In this document: positions 1 to 7,364 of the stretch, piece by piece
Numbering within the stretch: position 1 is the first letter of the stretch
Layout: each line of letters opens with the position of its first letter
Origin: Prevotella sp. UBA3776
GTDB lineage: Bacteria; Bacteroidota; Bacteroidia; Bacteroidales; Bacteroidaceae
Assembly (NCBI GenBank): GCA_002369515.1
Contig: DFFM01000055.1
Coordinates: 1 to 42,932, forward strand
Direction of reading: 5' to 3'
Length of the DNA stretch: 42,932 bases
Made by a program: the position numbers and the translations under genes
The notes under the pieces: model-generated
Database searches by the model: none
The model's input: the letters and a program-made list of their open reading frames with translations, nothing else
What the model was told of the DNA's origin: nothing

Positions 1-758
1 ACAATCTCGTTGCGGAAGGCCTTGCCAATCTGGGCGATGCCAAAGGGAATCTTCATGCGTCCGGTCTTCTGCACGTTGAGGTAGTTGACGAAGATGCCCT
101 GTGCCGTCTCGGGGCGCAGGTAAATCTTCATGGAGCCGTCGGCGGTGGAGCCCATCTCGGTGGAGAACATCAGGTTGAACTGGCGCACGTCGGTCCAGTT
201 GCGGGTGCCGCTGATGGGGCACACGATCTCTTCGTCGAGGATGATCTGCTTCAGCTCATCGAGGTCGGGGCCCTGCATGGCCTTGGTATAGCGCTCGTGC
301 AGAGCGTCGCGCTTCTGGCGGAGTTCCTGCACACGGGGGGATGTCTGGAGATACTGCTCCTCGTTGAAAGCGTCCTTGAAGCGCTTGCGGGCTTTCTCCA
401 CCTCTTTCTGTATCTTCTCGTCGTACTTGGCCATCTGGTCTTCGATGAGCACGTCGGCACGATAGCGTTTCTTCGAGTCGCGGTTGTCGATGAGGGGGTC
501 GTTGAAGGCGTCAACGTGGCCGCTGGCCTTCCAGATGGTGGGGTGCATGAAGATGGCCGAGTCGATGCCGACGATGTTCTCGTGCAACAGCACCATCGAC
601 TTCCACCAGTACTCCTTGATATTGTTTTTCAGCTCTACACCGTTCTGACCGTAGTCATAGACAGCGCCGAGACCGTCGTAAATTTCACTACTTGGAAACA
701 CAAAGCCATACTCCTTGCAATGGCTCACAATCTTCTTGAAAACGTCTTCTTGTGCCAT
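1..758 (-). CDS. glyS: Glycyl-tRNA synthetase, single-chain type (3' part beyond window)
   Basis: Class II aminoacyl-tRNA synthetase charging tRNA-Gly in the cytoplasm. The frame starts at an ATG (758-756), MAQEDVFKKIVSHCKEYGFV, and stays open to the left edge, giving about 252 N-terminal residues of a protein that is normally near 510. Family signatures read directly: GLGAVYDYGQNGVELKNNIK, WWKSMV, HPTIWKASGHVDAFNDPLID, CPISGTRNWTDVRQFNLMF, and LRPETAQGIFVNYLNV followed by FGIAQIGKAFRNEI (class II motif 2 region). The homodimeric type, not the alpha/beta type, is the usual enzyme in Bacteroidetes. A well-formed promoter lies just upstream (805-835). Only the C-terminal catalytic end and anticodon-binding domain are missing, because of the window boundary. 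Identity is near certain. Confidence 0.96.
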   Translation of the reverse strand, partial: MAQEDVFKKIVSHCKEYGFVFPSSEIYDGLGAVYDYGQNGVELKNNIKEYWWKSMVLLHENIVGIDSAIFMHPTIWKASGHVDAFNDPLIDNRDSKKRYRADVLIEDQMAKYDEKIQKEVEKARKRFKDAFNEEQYLQTSPRVQELRQKRDALHERYTKAMQGPDLDELKQIILDEEIVCPISGTRNWTDVRQFNLMFSTEMGSTADGSMKIYLRPETAQGIFVNYLNVQKTGRMKIPFGIAQIGKAFRNEI

Positions 759-804
759 AAAACTATTTACTGTTTAAGTATTTGCATTTTTACAATTTTG
801 GCTG

Positions 805-835
805 CAAAGTTACGATTAAGTGAGCAAAAAACAAA
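805..835 (-). promoter_or_regulatory. Bacteroidetes-type promoter for glyS
   Basis: On the minus strand, TAACTTTG (805-812) matches the -7 box TAnnTTTG and TTTG (832-835) the -33 box, with 19 nt between them. Transcription would start near 798, giving a leader of about 40 nt before the glyS ATG. Confidence 0.75.
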
Positions 836-904
836 AGGAAAACACTTTTTTCTTTCGTTTTTTCGAGCAGAAAGAACGTGGGCGAAGCTCAGGAAGATGA
901 TTTT

Positions 905-990
905 GCAGCGTCGGGAACAGAAAATCGCAACGTGGGGACTTTTTTTTTGCATTGTCGGGAGATAATTTTGCAACGTCGCGAGATACGAAA
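905..990 (+). repeat. Phased ~22-nt repeat array, four units
   Basis: Between the divergent glyS and parC genes, four degenerate units with a core like GCAnCGTCGGGA begin at 905, 927, 949 and 970 (spacing 22, 22, 21), each followed by an A/T-rich stretch of 8-10 nt. The core resembles those of the arrays near 10.7 and 36.4 kb. The rest of the 759-1115 spacer holds the glyS promoter and -7-like boxes before parC. Confidence 0.6.
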
Positions 991-1073
991 ATAATTCACG
1001 ACGCTGGCACAAAATTTTCTAGAAAATTCAAGCGCAAAACCACATTTTATGCTTTTGCCATCGGTTTTCTCAA

Positions 1074-1091
1074 TATTTTTGCTTACTTTTG
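1074..1091 (+). promoter_or_regulatory. Putative parC promoter -7 boxes
   Basis: TATTTTTG (1074-1081) and TACTTTTG (1084-1091) both fit TAnnTTTG. A TTTG at 1054-1057 is 16 nt from the first, shorter than the usual 19-21, so which box is used is unclear. The second overlaps an in-frame TTG at 1089, arguing that translation starts further down, at ATG 1116. Confidence 0.45.
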
Positions 1092-1115
1092 CTGCAAAAT
1101 AACTGGAAACCGTAT

Positions 1116-3854
1116 ATGAAAGACGACGAACTGAAGGACGACGAGTTGAACGAGGAACAAGGCAACGACGAACCTAACGAGGAAATGGCCGAGGGCACCG
1201 GGGCAGAGGAAACAACGGAGCACTCGGACTATAAGCCCGTGAACCGTTTTGACGCGGCTGCCGTCCACCATCTGAGCGGCATGTACCAGAACTGGTTTCT
1301 GGACTATGCGAGCTACGTGATTCTGGAACGCGCCGTGCCGCACATTGAGGACGGACTGAAACCCGTGCAGCGACGCATCCTGCACTCGATGAAGCGCATG
1401 GACGACGGACGCTACAACAAGGTGGCCAACATCGTGGGCCACACCATGCAGTTCCACCCCCACGGCGACGCCTCCATCGGCGACGCCCTGGTGCAGCTGG
1501 GGCAGAAAGACTTGCTGGTGGACTGCCAGGGCAACTGGGGCAACATACTCACGGGCGACCGCGCAGCCGCTCCGCGATACATAGAGGCGAGGCTGAGCAA
1601 GTTCGCCCTGGAGGTGGTGTTCAACCCCAAGACCACCGAGTGGCAGCTCTCCTACGACGGGCGCAACAAGGAGCCCATCACGCTGCCGGCCAAGTATCCG
1701 CTGCTGCTGGCGCAGGGGGCTGAGGGAATCGCCGTGGGACTGAGTTCGAAGATTCTGCCGCACAACTTCTGCGAGTTGTGCGACGCCGCCGTGAACTATC
1801 TGCACGGCGAGGAGTTCCAGCTCTACCCCGACTTCCAGACGGGCGGCTCGATAGACGTGAGCAAATACAACGACGGCCAGCGCGGCGGTGTGCTCAAGGT
1901 GCGCGCCAAGATTGAGAAACTGGACCAGAAGACGCTCGTCATCCGCGAAATACCGTTCTCGAAGACCGTGAGCACCCTGTGCGAGAGCATCACCAAGGCC
2001 ATAGAGAAAGGAAAGATAAAGGCGCGCAACGTCACCGACCTCACCTCGGCGCAGGTGGAGATACAGGTACACCTCACGCCGGGCATCTCGCCTGACAAGA
2101 CCATCGACGCGCTATACGCCTTCACCGACTGCGAGATAAACATTTCGCCCAACTGCTGCGTCATAGAGGACAACAAGCCAAAGTTCCTCACTGTGAGCGA
2201 CGTGCTGCGCCACTCGGTGGACCGCACCATGGGCATCATCCGACAGGAACTGCTCATCCGCCGCAACGAACTGCTGGAGCAGCTGCACTTCTGCTCGCTG
2301 GAGAAGATTTTCATCGAGGAGCGCATCTACAAGGACAAGAAGTTTGAACAGGCACCCACCATCGACGCCGTATGCGAGCACATTGACGAAAGGCTGACGC
2401 CCTACTATCCGCAGATGGTGCGCGAAGTGACCAAGGAAGACATCCTGAAGCTGCTGGAAATCAAAATGCAGCGCATACTGAAGTTCAACAAGGACAAGGC
2501 CGACGAGCTGATAGCCCGCATCAACGACGAGATAGCCGGCATCGACCGCGACCTGGACAACCTGGTGGAGGTGACGGCCGACTGGTTCAAGCACCTGAAG
2601 GAGAAATATGGTGCCGACCACCCGCGCCTGACCGAGATAAAGAGTTTCGACACCATCGAGGCGGTAAAGGTGGTGGAGGCCAACGAGAAACTCTACATCA
2701 ACCGCCAGGAGGGATTCGTGGGTACGGGTCTGAAGAAAGACGAGTACGTGTGCAACTGCTCGGACATTGACGACATCATCATCTTCTACCGCGACGGACG
2801 GTTCAAGATCATCCGCGTGGCCGAGAAGGTGTTTGTGGGCAAGAACGTGCTGTACGTGGCGGTGTACAAGAAGAACGACACGCGCACCACGTACAACGTC
2901 ATCTACCGCGACGGAAAGGACGGCAAGTGCTTTGCCAAGCGGTTCAACATGACCAGCTTCACCCGCGACCGCGAATACGACCTGACCAAGGGAACGCCAG
3001 GAAGCCGCATCATGTACTTCACAGCCAACCCCAACGGCGAGGCCGAAATCGTGAAGGTGGTGCTGCAGCCCAACCCCAAGCTGAAGAAGCCCGTGCTGGA
3101 CTTCGACTTCAAGGACGTGATGATAAAAGGACGCGGAGCCAACGGCAACCAAGTGTCGAAACATCCCGTGGCCAGAATCGGACTGAAAAGCCACGGCCAC
3201 AGCACACTGGGCGGACGCAAGGTGTGGTTCGACCCCGTCATCAACCGACTGAACTACGAGGAGCACGGCAACTACCTGGGCGAGTTCAACGATACGGACA
3301 GCATCCTGGTGGTGCTCGACAACAACGACTTCTACATCACCAACTTCGACGCCAACAACCACTACGAGGAAAACATCAGCCGACTGGAGAAATACGAGGC
3401 CGACAAGGTGTGGACGGCCATTGTCTATGACGCCGACATGAAAGGCTACCCCTACATCAAGCGATTCAACATGGAGGCCATCAAGGCCAAGCGCAACTTC
3501 GTGGGCGACAACAAAAACTCACGCCTGGTGCTGCTCACCGACACGCCATTCCCGCGGCTGCTCGTCACCTACGGCGGCAAAGACGCCTTCCGAGGCACCG
3601 AAGAGGTGGATGCCGAGCAGTTTGTGCAGGTGAAGGGATTCAAGGCCCACGGCAAACGGCTCACCACCTACGAGATGGCCGCCATAGAAGAACTGGAGCC
3701 CACACGCCAGCCCGAACCGAAAAACGAAGCGGAAGCTCCCGCACAGCCCGCACCCACCGAGGACGAGAGCGACATTGACCCCATGGCCAAGAAAAGCGAC
3801 CAGCAAATCATTGACGAACTGACGGGACAGCTGAGCCTCTTCCCCGACGAATGA
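1116..3854 (+). CDS. parC: DNA topoisomerase IV subunit A (GyrA/ParC family)
   Basis: Type IIA topoisomerase breakage-reunion subunit, 912 residues, expected to pair with a ParE subunit to decatenate chromosomes. Residues 1-36 are a strongly acidic lead. The winged-helix/DNA-cleavage core follows (LKPVQRRILHSM, GHTMQFHPHGDASIGDALVQ, GNWGNILTGDRAAAPRYIEA); the catalytic tyrosine is Tyr155, encoded at 1578-1580. GyrA-box-like elements are weak, and the C-terminal beta-pinwheel region runs to about residue 850 before an acidic, proline-rich tail, which favours ParC over GyrA. ATG 1116 is preferred over an upstream TTG at 1089 that lies inside a promoter box. The stop overlaps an ATG of the downstream frame (ATGA), suggesting cotranscription with the DUF3316-like gene. 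Confidence 0.92.
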   Translation: MKDDELKDDELNEEQGNDEPNEEMAEGTGAEETTEHSDYKPVNRFDAAAVHHLSGMYQNWFLDYASYVILERAVPHIEDGLKPVQRRILHSMKRMDDGRYNKVANIVGHTMQFHPHGDASIGDALVQLGQKDLLVDCQGNWGNILTGDRAAAPRYIEARLSKFALEVVFNPKTTEWQLSYDGRNKEPITLPAKYPLLLAQGAEGIAVGLSSKILPHNFCELCDAAVNYLHGEEFQLYPDFQTGGSIDVSKYNDGQRGGVLKVRAKIEKLDQKTLVIREIPFSKTVSTLCESITKAIEKGKIKARNVTDLTSAQVEIQVHLTPGISPDKTIDALYAFTDCEINISPNCCVIEDNKPKFLTVSDVLRHSVDRTMGIIRQELLIRRNELLEQLHFCSLEKIFIEERIYKDKKFEQAPTIDAVCEHIDERLTPYYPQMVREVTKEDILKLLEIKMQRILKFNKDKADELIARINDEIAGIDRDLDNLVEVTADWFKHLKEKYGADHPRLTEIKSFDTIEAVKVVEANEKLYINRQEGFVGTGLKKDEYVCNCSDIDDIIIFYRDGRFKIIRVAEKVFVGKNVLYVAVYKKNDTRTTYNVIYRDGKDGKCFAKRFNMTSFTRDREYDLTKGTPGSRIMYFTANPNGEAEIVKVVLQPNPKLKKPVLDFDFKDVMIKGRGANGNQVSKHPVARIGLKSHGHSTLGGRKVWFDPVINRLNYEEHGNYLGEFNDTDSILVVLDNNDFYITNFDANNHYEENISRLEKYEADKVWTAIVYDADMKGYPYIKRFNMEAIKAKRNFVGDNKNSRLVLLTDTPFPRLLVTYGGKDAFRGTEEVDAEQFVQVKGFKAHGKRLTTYEMAAIEELEPTRQPEPKNEAEAPAQPAPTEDESDIDPMAKKSDQQIIDELTGQLSLFPDE

Positions 3855-3886
3855 CCAACAGGGCCGGAAACTTCTGCAACCAAAGC

Positions 3887-4738
3887 ATGATGAAACAAAA
3901 AACACTCCTTCTGCTGTTGATCTGTGCGCTGACCGTGTCAGCGCCCACCACCCCACTCCACGCACAGACCGACACCGCGGACGTGGCGCTCAGCTGCTAT
4001 GCCCGCCCGACGGTACTGCCACAGAAAGCGTGGCTCGTGGGAATGGGCAGCGCCGAGGTGCTGGACACCTACCTCTCGCAAGAGAAACACCGCGGCAGCG
4101 CACTGCAGTTTGTCAGCCAGACGGAGCGGCCAACGAAATGGCTGCACGTGTCGCAGGTGATGGACCAGCAGATAAGCCTGCTAAGCTGCCACAACCGCGC
4201 CGACAACGGACAGCAGATTGGCGGCGACTACCGATTCCAGTACAGTCTGCGACGCAACTGGCTGCTGGCAGGCAGCCGTCTGAGGCTGAACGCGGGCGGA
4301 GGGGTGGACGCCAACATCGGGTTCCTCTACAACACGCGCAACGGCAACAACCCGGCACAAGCCAAGCTGGCACTGAACCTGGCGCCGTCGGCAAGCGCCG
4401 AATACGTGTTCTACAGGAAACAGAAATCGCCACTCTACCTGCGCTACGAAGCCACCGTGCCCCTGGCAGGGCTGATGTTCTCGCCCAACTACGGACAGTC
4501 GTACTACGAGATTTTCAACCGCGGCAACTACGACCGCAACATCGTGCCCACCACCGTCATGGCCACACCGTCGCTGCGCCACGCTCTCACGCTGGACTTC
4601 AGGCTGTGGGGCCGATGGGTGCGCGTGGGATACATGGGCGACTACAGGCAGGCAAGCGTGAACAACCTGAAATACCACAGCTACGCACACATGCTGGTGG
4701 TGGGACTGGCCACAAGGGGCGACAAGAAAGGAAAATAA
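3887..4738 (+). CDS. DUF3316-like exported protein
   Basis: About 283 residues starting MMKQKTLLLLLICALTVSAP, a clear signal peptide with likely cleavage after HAQ. The body has many alternating aromatic/polar strands, GGGVDANIGFLYNTRNGNNP, LAGLMFSPNYGQSYYEIF and NNLKYHSYAHMLVVG, which I recognise from memory as the Bacteroidetes family DUF3316; the strand-rich pattern suggests an outer-membrane or periplasmic beta protein. Its biochemical role is unknown. A longer frame opens at ATG 3851, overlapping the parC stop, but it would place 12 polar residues before the signal peptide, so 3887 (or the next codon, 3890) is preferred. The next gene starts 1 nt after its stop, so it is probably translated together with the S41 protease. 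Confidence 0.7.
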   Translation: MMKQKTLLLLLICALTVSAPTTPLHAQTDTADVALSCYARPTVLPQKAWLVGMGSAEVLDTYLSQEKHRGSALQFVSQTERPTKWLHVSQVMDQQISLLSCHNRADNGQQIGGDYRFQYSLRRNWLLAGSRLRLNAGGGVDANIGFLYNTRNGNNPAQAKLALNLAPSASAEYVFYRKQKSPLYLRYEATVPLAGLMFSPNYGQSYYEIFNRGNYDRNIVPTTVMATPSLRHALTLDFRLWGRWVRVGYMGDYRQASVNNLKYHSYAHMLVVGLATRGDKKGK

Positions 4739-5830
4739 ATGGCAAACATGCAGACAACTGAGACACATGGCACCATCTGCGCAACAGGGCCTGCCCTGCT
4801 GACACAGACAGCGAATGCAGCCAACTTGTGGCGGCGACTCACGGTGTGGATGCTGGCGGCGGTGGCGCTGACGTGCGTGGGGTGCGTTGATGAAGACGAA
4901 TTTGACAACAACCCCAGGGGAAACTTCGAAGCTCTGTGGAAAATCATGGACGAGCACTACTGCTTTTTCGACGAGAAAGGCGTTGACTGGAACGCCATCT
5001 ACCAGAAATACAGCCCAAGAGTGGATGAAGGCATGACCAACGAGCAGTTGTTCGAAGTGCTGACGCAGATGGTGGGCGAACTGAAGGACGGCCACGTGAA
5101 CCTGTTCTCGGCCTTCGACGTGGGCCGCAACTGGAGCTGGGAAGAGAACTATCCCACCAACTTCAGCGACACGCTGCAACGCAAGTACCTGAGCACCGAC
5201 TACCGAATAGCTACGGGCATGCAATACCGCATTCTGGACGACAACATCGGCTACATCTACTGCGGCAGCTTCAGCAACAGTCTGGGAGCAGGCAATCTGG
5301 ACGAGATATTCATGTATCTGGCCCCCTGCAACGGGCTGATCATGGACATACGCAGCAACAGCGGAGGCCAGATGACCTCGGCCGTGGAACTGGCGGCACG
5401 ATTCACCAACAAAACCATCAGCGTGGGCTACATGCAGCACAAGAACGGAAAGGGGCACAACGACTTTTCCGCCATGCAGGAGCAACTGCTCAAGCCCAGC
5501 AACGGCATAAGGTGGCAAAAACGGGTGGTGCTGCTCACCAACCGCGGCGTGTATAGCGCCGCCAACGAATTTACCCAGTACATGCACTGCTGTCCCAACG
5601 TGACCATCGTGGGCGACCACACCGGCGGAGGCGGAGGGATGCCCTTCAACAGCGAGCTGCCCAACGGGTGGAGCGTCAGATTCTCAGCCTGCCCCACCTT
5701 CGACACCCAGAAGCAGAGCATCGAGGGAGGCATCGACCCCGACCACTTCGTGGCAATCACCGACGACGACCTGCAAAAAGGAAAGGATACCATCATAGAA
5801 TTTGCCCGCCAACTGCTCAACAGCCAATAA
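4739..5830 (+). CDS. S41 family (tail-specific/tricorn-core) protease, predicted lipoprotein
   Basis: 363 residues. The hydrophobic run and lipobox LTCVGC place the lipid-modified cysteine at residue 49, so the mature protein is probably membrane-anchored. The n-region is long; an alternative TTG start at 4826 would give a more normal signal. The C-terminal half is the S41 core: GYIYCGSF, LIMDIRSNSGGQMTSAVELA, VVLLTNRGVYSAANEF (Ser273, encoded at 5555-5557, is the predicted nucleophile), IVGDHTGGGGG and GGIDPDHFV. No PDZ domain is visible. An S41 protease next to a DUF3316-type protein suggests a small envelope module, but the substrate is unknown. The start codon directly abuts the previous stop (TAAATG). 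Confidence 0.85.
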   Translation: MANMQTTETHGTICATGPALLTQTANAANLWRRLTVWMLAAVALTCVGCVDEDEFDNNPRGNFEALWKIMDEHYCFFDEKGVDWNAIYQKYSPRVDEGMTNEQLFEVLTQMVGELKDGHVNLFSAFDVGRNWSWEENYPTNFSDTLQRKYLSTDYRIATGMQYRILDDNIGYIYCGSFSNSLGAGNLDEIFMYLAPCNGLIMDIRSNSGGQMTSAVELAARFTNKTISVGYMQHKNGKGHNDFSAMQEQLLKPSNGIRWQKRVVLLTNRGVYSAANEFTQYMHCCPNVTIVGDHTGGGGGMPFNSELPNGWSVRFSACPTFDTQKQSIEGGIDPDHFVAITDDDLQKGKDTIIEFARQLLNSQ

Positions 5831-5852
5831 CCGCCCAGCAAAAACATAGAAA

Positions 5853-5942
5853 CCCTAGTCACCCTAGAAGCCCTAGTCACCCTAGAAACCCCAGAAACCC
5901 TAGTAACCCTAGAAGTCCTAGAAGCCCTAGTCACCCTATATT
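5853..5942. repeat. 9-nt tandem repeat, ten units
   Basis: Ten contiguous 9-nt units of the form CCCTAGNNN: CCCTAGTCA, CCCTAGAAG, CCCTAGTCA, CCCTAGAAA, CCCCAGAAA, CCCTAGTAA, CCCTAGAAG, TCCTAGAAG, CCCTAGTCA, CCCTATATT. A degenerate unit (ACATAGAAA) precedes them. The array fills the gap between the S41 protease stop (5830) and the ABC ATPase start (5964). Because 9 is a multiple of 3, it reads as tripeptide repeats in shadow frames, but it belongs to no supported gene. Confidence 0.85.
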
Positions 5943-5963
5943 CCCCCCAAGAAAGAAAAGCCA

Positions 5964-6752
5964 ATGCCCCAAGAAACCATCCGCCTGACCAACCTTTCGA
6001 TAGGCTACAGACAGAAAGGAAACGAAAAAACCGTTGCCACTGGCATCAACGCTGCCATCAATAGTGGCGAGCTGACCTGCCTGATAGGAGCCAACGGCGT
6101 GGGCAAATCCACCCTGCTGCGCACACTCTCGGCCTTCCAGCCAAAACTGAGCGGCAGCATCAGCATAGAAGGCAAGGACATCGACACGTTCAGCGACAAG
6201 CAGCTGGCCCGCACCATCGGCGTGGTGCTGACAGGCAGACCCGAGGTGCAGAACATCACCGTCAGCGAGCTGGTGGGACTGGGGCGCAGCCCCTACACCG
6301 GATTTTGGGGGACACTGGGCAGCGACGACCAGGCCATTGTCGGCCGCGCCATCGAAATGACAGGCATCGCCCACTTGGCCGGGCGGATGATTCAGACGCT
6401 GAGCGACGGAGAGCGGCAGAAAGCCATGATAGCCAAGGCTCTGGCCCAGCAGACACCCGTCATCTACCTGGACGAACCCACGGCCTTCCTGGACTTTCCG
6501 AGCAAGGTGGAAATGATGTTGCTGCTGCAACGGCTGAGCCGCGAAACAGCGAAAACCATCTTCCTCTCCACACACGACCTGGACTTGGCCCTGCAAATAG
6601 CCGACCGACTGTGGCTCATGGACAGAGAACGGGGCATCAGCGTGGGAACACCCGAAGAATTGGCCCGCAGCGGCATGCTCAGCCACTTCATCGACCGCGA
6701 AGGAATCTGCTTCGACCAACAAACAATGACAATAAAGATAACAAAATGCTAA
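5964..6752 (+). CDS. ABC transporter ATP-binding protein, FecE/BtuD (iron-siderophore/cobalamin) type
   Basis: 262 residues with a full ATPase: Walker A GANGVGKST (42-50), Q-loop region around VVLTGRPEVQNITV, signature LSDGERQK (about 144), Walker B VIYLDEPT (about 165) and H-loop FLSTHDLDLALQ. The wording GLGRSPYTGFWG is typical of ATPases of FecCD-type importers for ferric siderophores, heme or B12. These genes normally sit with permease and binding-protein genes; none is adjacent here (S41 protease upstream, tRNAs downstream), so partners must be elsewhere. The stop is only 5 nt before the -33 box of the tRNA promoter. The substrate cannot be assigned. Confidence 0.85.
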   Translation: MPQETIRLTNLSIGYRQKGNEKTVATGINAAINSGELTCLIGANGVGKSTLLRTLSAFQPKLSGSISIEGKDIDTFSDKQLARTIGVVLTGRPEVQNITVSELVGLGRSPYTGFWGTLGSDDQAIVGRAIEMTGIAHLAGRMIQTLSDGERQKAMIAKALAQQTPVIYLDEPTAFLDFPSKVEMMLLLQRLSRETAKTIFLSTHDLDLALQIADRLWLMDRERGISVGTPEELARSGMLSHFIDREGICFDQQTMTIKITKC

Positions 6753-6757
6753 GTTTT

Positions 6758-6789
6758 TTTGGTAGTTTGATAAATTTCAATTACCTTTG
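6758..6789 (+). promoter_or_regulatory. Promoter of the tRNA-Leu/tRNA-Val unit
   Basis: TTTG (6758-6761), 20 nt, then TACCTTTG (6782-6789): a good match to the Bacteroidetes -33/-7 consensus. The predicted transcription start is only a few nt before the tRNA-Leu 5' end at 6801. Confidence 0.8.
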
Positions 6790-6800
6790 CACCCAACTAA

Positions 6801-6882
6801 GCGCTAGTGGCGGAATTGGCAGACGCGCCAGACTTAGGATCTGGTGTCTTACGACGTGTAGGTTCGAGTCCTATCTGGCGCA
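6801..6882 (+). tRNA. tRNA-Leu (anticodon TAG)
   Basis: Cloverleaf with 7-bp acceptor stem (GCGCTAG with CTGGCGC), a long variable arm as expected for tRNA-Leu, T-arm with GGTTCGAGTCC, anticodon stem CCAGA/TCTGG and loop CTTAGGA; anticodon TAG at 6835-6837. Discriminator base A at 6882; CCA is not encoded. Confidence 0.95.
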
Positions 6883-6921
6883 CGGACAACAGCCACGAAG
6901 CCAACAAAACAACACTCACAA

Positions 6922-6995
6922 GTCGGCATAGCTCAGCTGGTTAGAGTATCACCTTGACATGGTGGGGGTCCTTGGTTCGAATCCAAGTGTCGACA
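6922..6995 (+). tRNA. tRNA-Val (anticodon GAC)
   Basis: 74-nt cloverleaf: acceptor GTCGGCA with TGTCGAC, D-arm GCTCAGCTGGTTAGAG, anticodon loop TTGACAT with GAC at 6956-6958, T-arm TTGGTTCGAATCCAA. Discriminator A; CCA is not encoded. It follows tRNA-Leu by 39 nt and is probably cotranscribed. Confidence 0.95.
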
Positions 6996-7002
6996 CAAAA
7001 GA

Positions 7003-7059
7003 AAAAAGGAAGAAATCCCAAATGGCAAACAATTGCCGCTTGGGATTTCTTCCTTTTTT
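7003..7059 (+). terminator. Rho-independent terminator after tRNA-Val
   Basis: A near-perfect 20-bp stem (7003-7022 with 7040-7059), containing GGAAGAAATCCCAA and its complement and ending in a T-run, with a nested GGCAA/TTGCC hairpin (7024-7028/7033-7037) in the loop. The A-run on one side and T-run on the other make it potentially bidirectional. Confidence 0.9.
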
Positions 7060-7073
7060 TGCGTAAATGCGTT

Positions 7074-7364
7074 TCAGCGGGCGTGGGGCCAGCCGGCCGT
7101 TCGGCGTGGACGGCCACCGCGCTCGTCGTTATTTCTGCTGGGATTGACCCACACACGCAGACGCACGGCATCGAGCCCCAGCTCGTGCATGAGCGCGGTG
7201 TTTTCGCGCAACTGTCCTTGGGCGTTGTAGAGACGCTGCCCACGGGCTTCGAGGGCGGTGGTGCCGCTGATGTCGGCACCCAACCAAAAATGCCTGTTCT
7301 GGCCCATGGCCGAAACCGCCACGAACAAGAACAGGCACAGGAGCGTTATGCCTTTTCTTTTCAT
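7074..7364 (-). pseudogene. Truncated GH53 arabinogalactan endo-beta-1,4-galactanase (N-terminal remnant)
   Basis: 96 codons. It starts with a signal peptide ([20 protein letters not shown]) followed by the GH53 N-terminus: HFWLGADISGTTALEARG, NAQGQLRENTALMHELGLDA and VRLRVWVNP. Family members continue for 300 or more residues through the (beta/alpha)8 barrel with two catalytic glutamates; here homology ends after VNP (about 7140) and the frame closes after 22 unrelated residues. No catalytic glutamate region remains. The ATG overlaps the asd stop as ATGA, so the intact gene was probably translationally coupled to asd. The break lies less than 100 nt from the tRNA terminator, consistent with a deletion ending near the tRNA locus. 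A functional short protein is unlikely. Confidence 0.75.

Noticed and set aside
297..965. 222-codon plus-strand frame across glyS and its promoter
   Set aside because: It is antisense to the recognisable glyS sequence and runs into A/T-rich spacer; no family resemblance.
1089..1115. Longer parC start at TTG 1089
   Set aside because: The TTG is part of a TAnnTTTG promoter box; ATG 1116 is the first sensible start.
5668..5988. 106-codon frame containing tripeptide repeats over the 9-nt array
   Set aside because: It is an out-of-frame continuation of the S41 gene; repeats give open frames because 9 is a multiple of 3.
6922..7364. Attachment-site duplication from tRNA-Val
   Set aside because: I found no second copy of the tRNA 3' end in the adjacent DNA and no integrase, so an att site cannot be supported.
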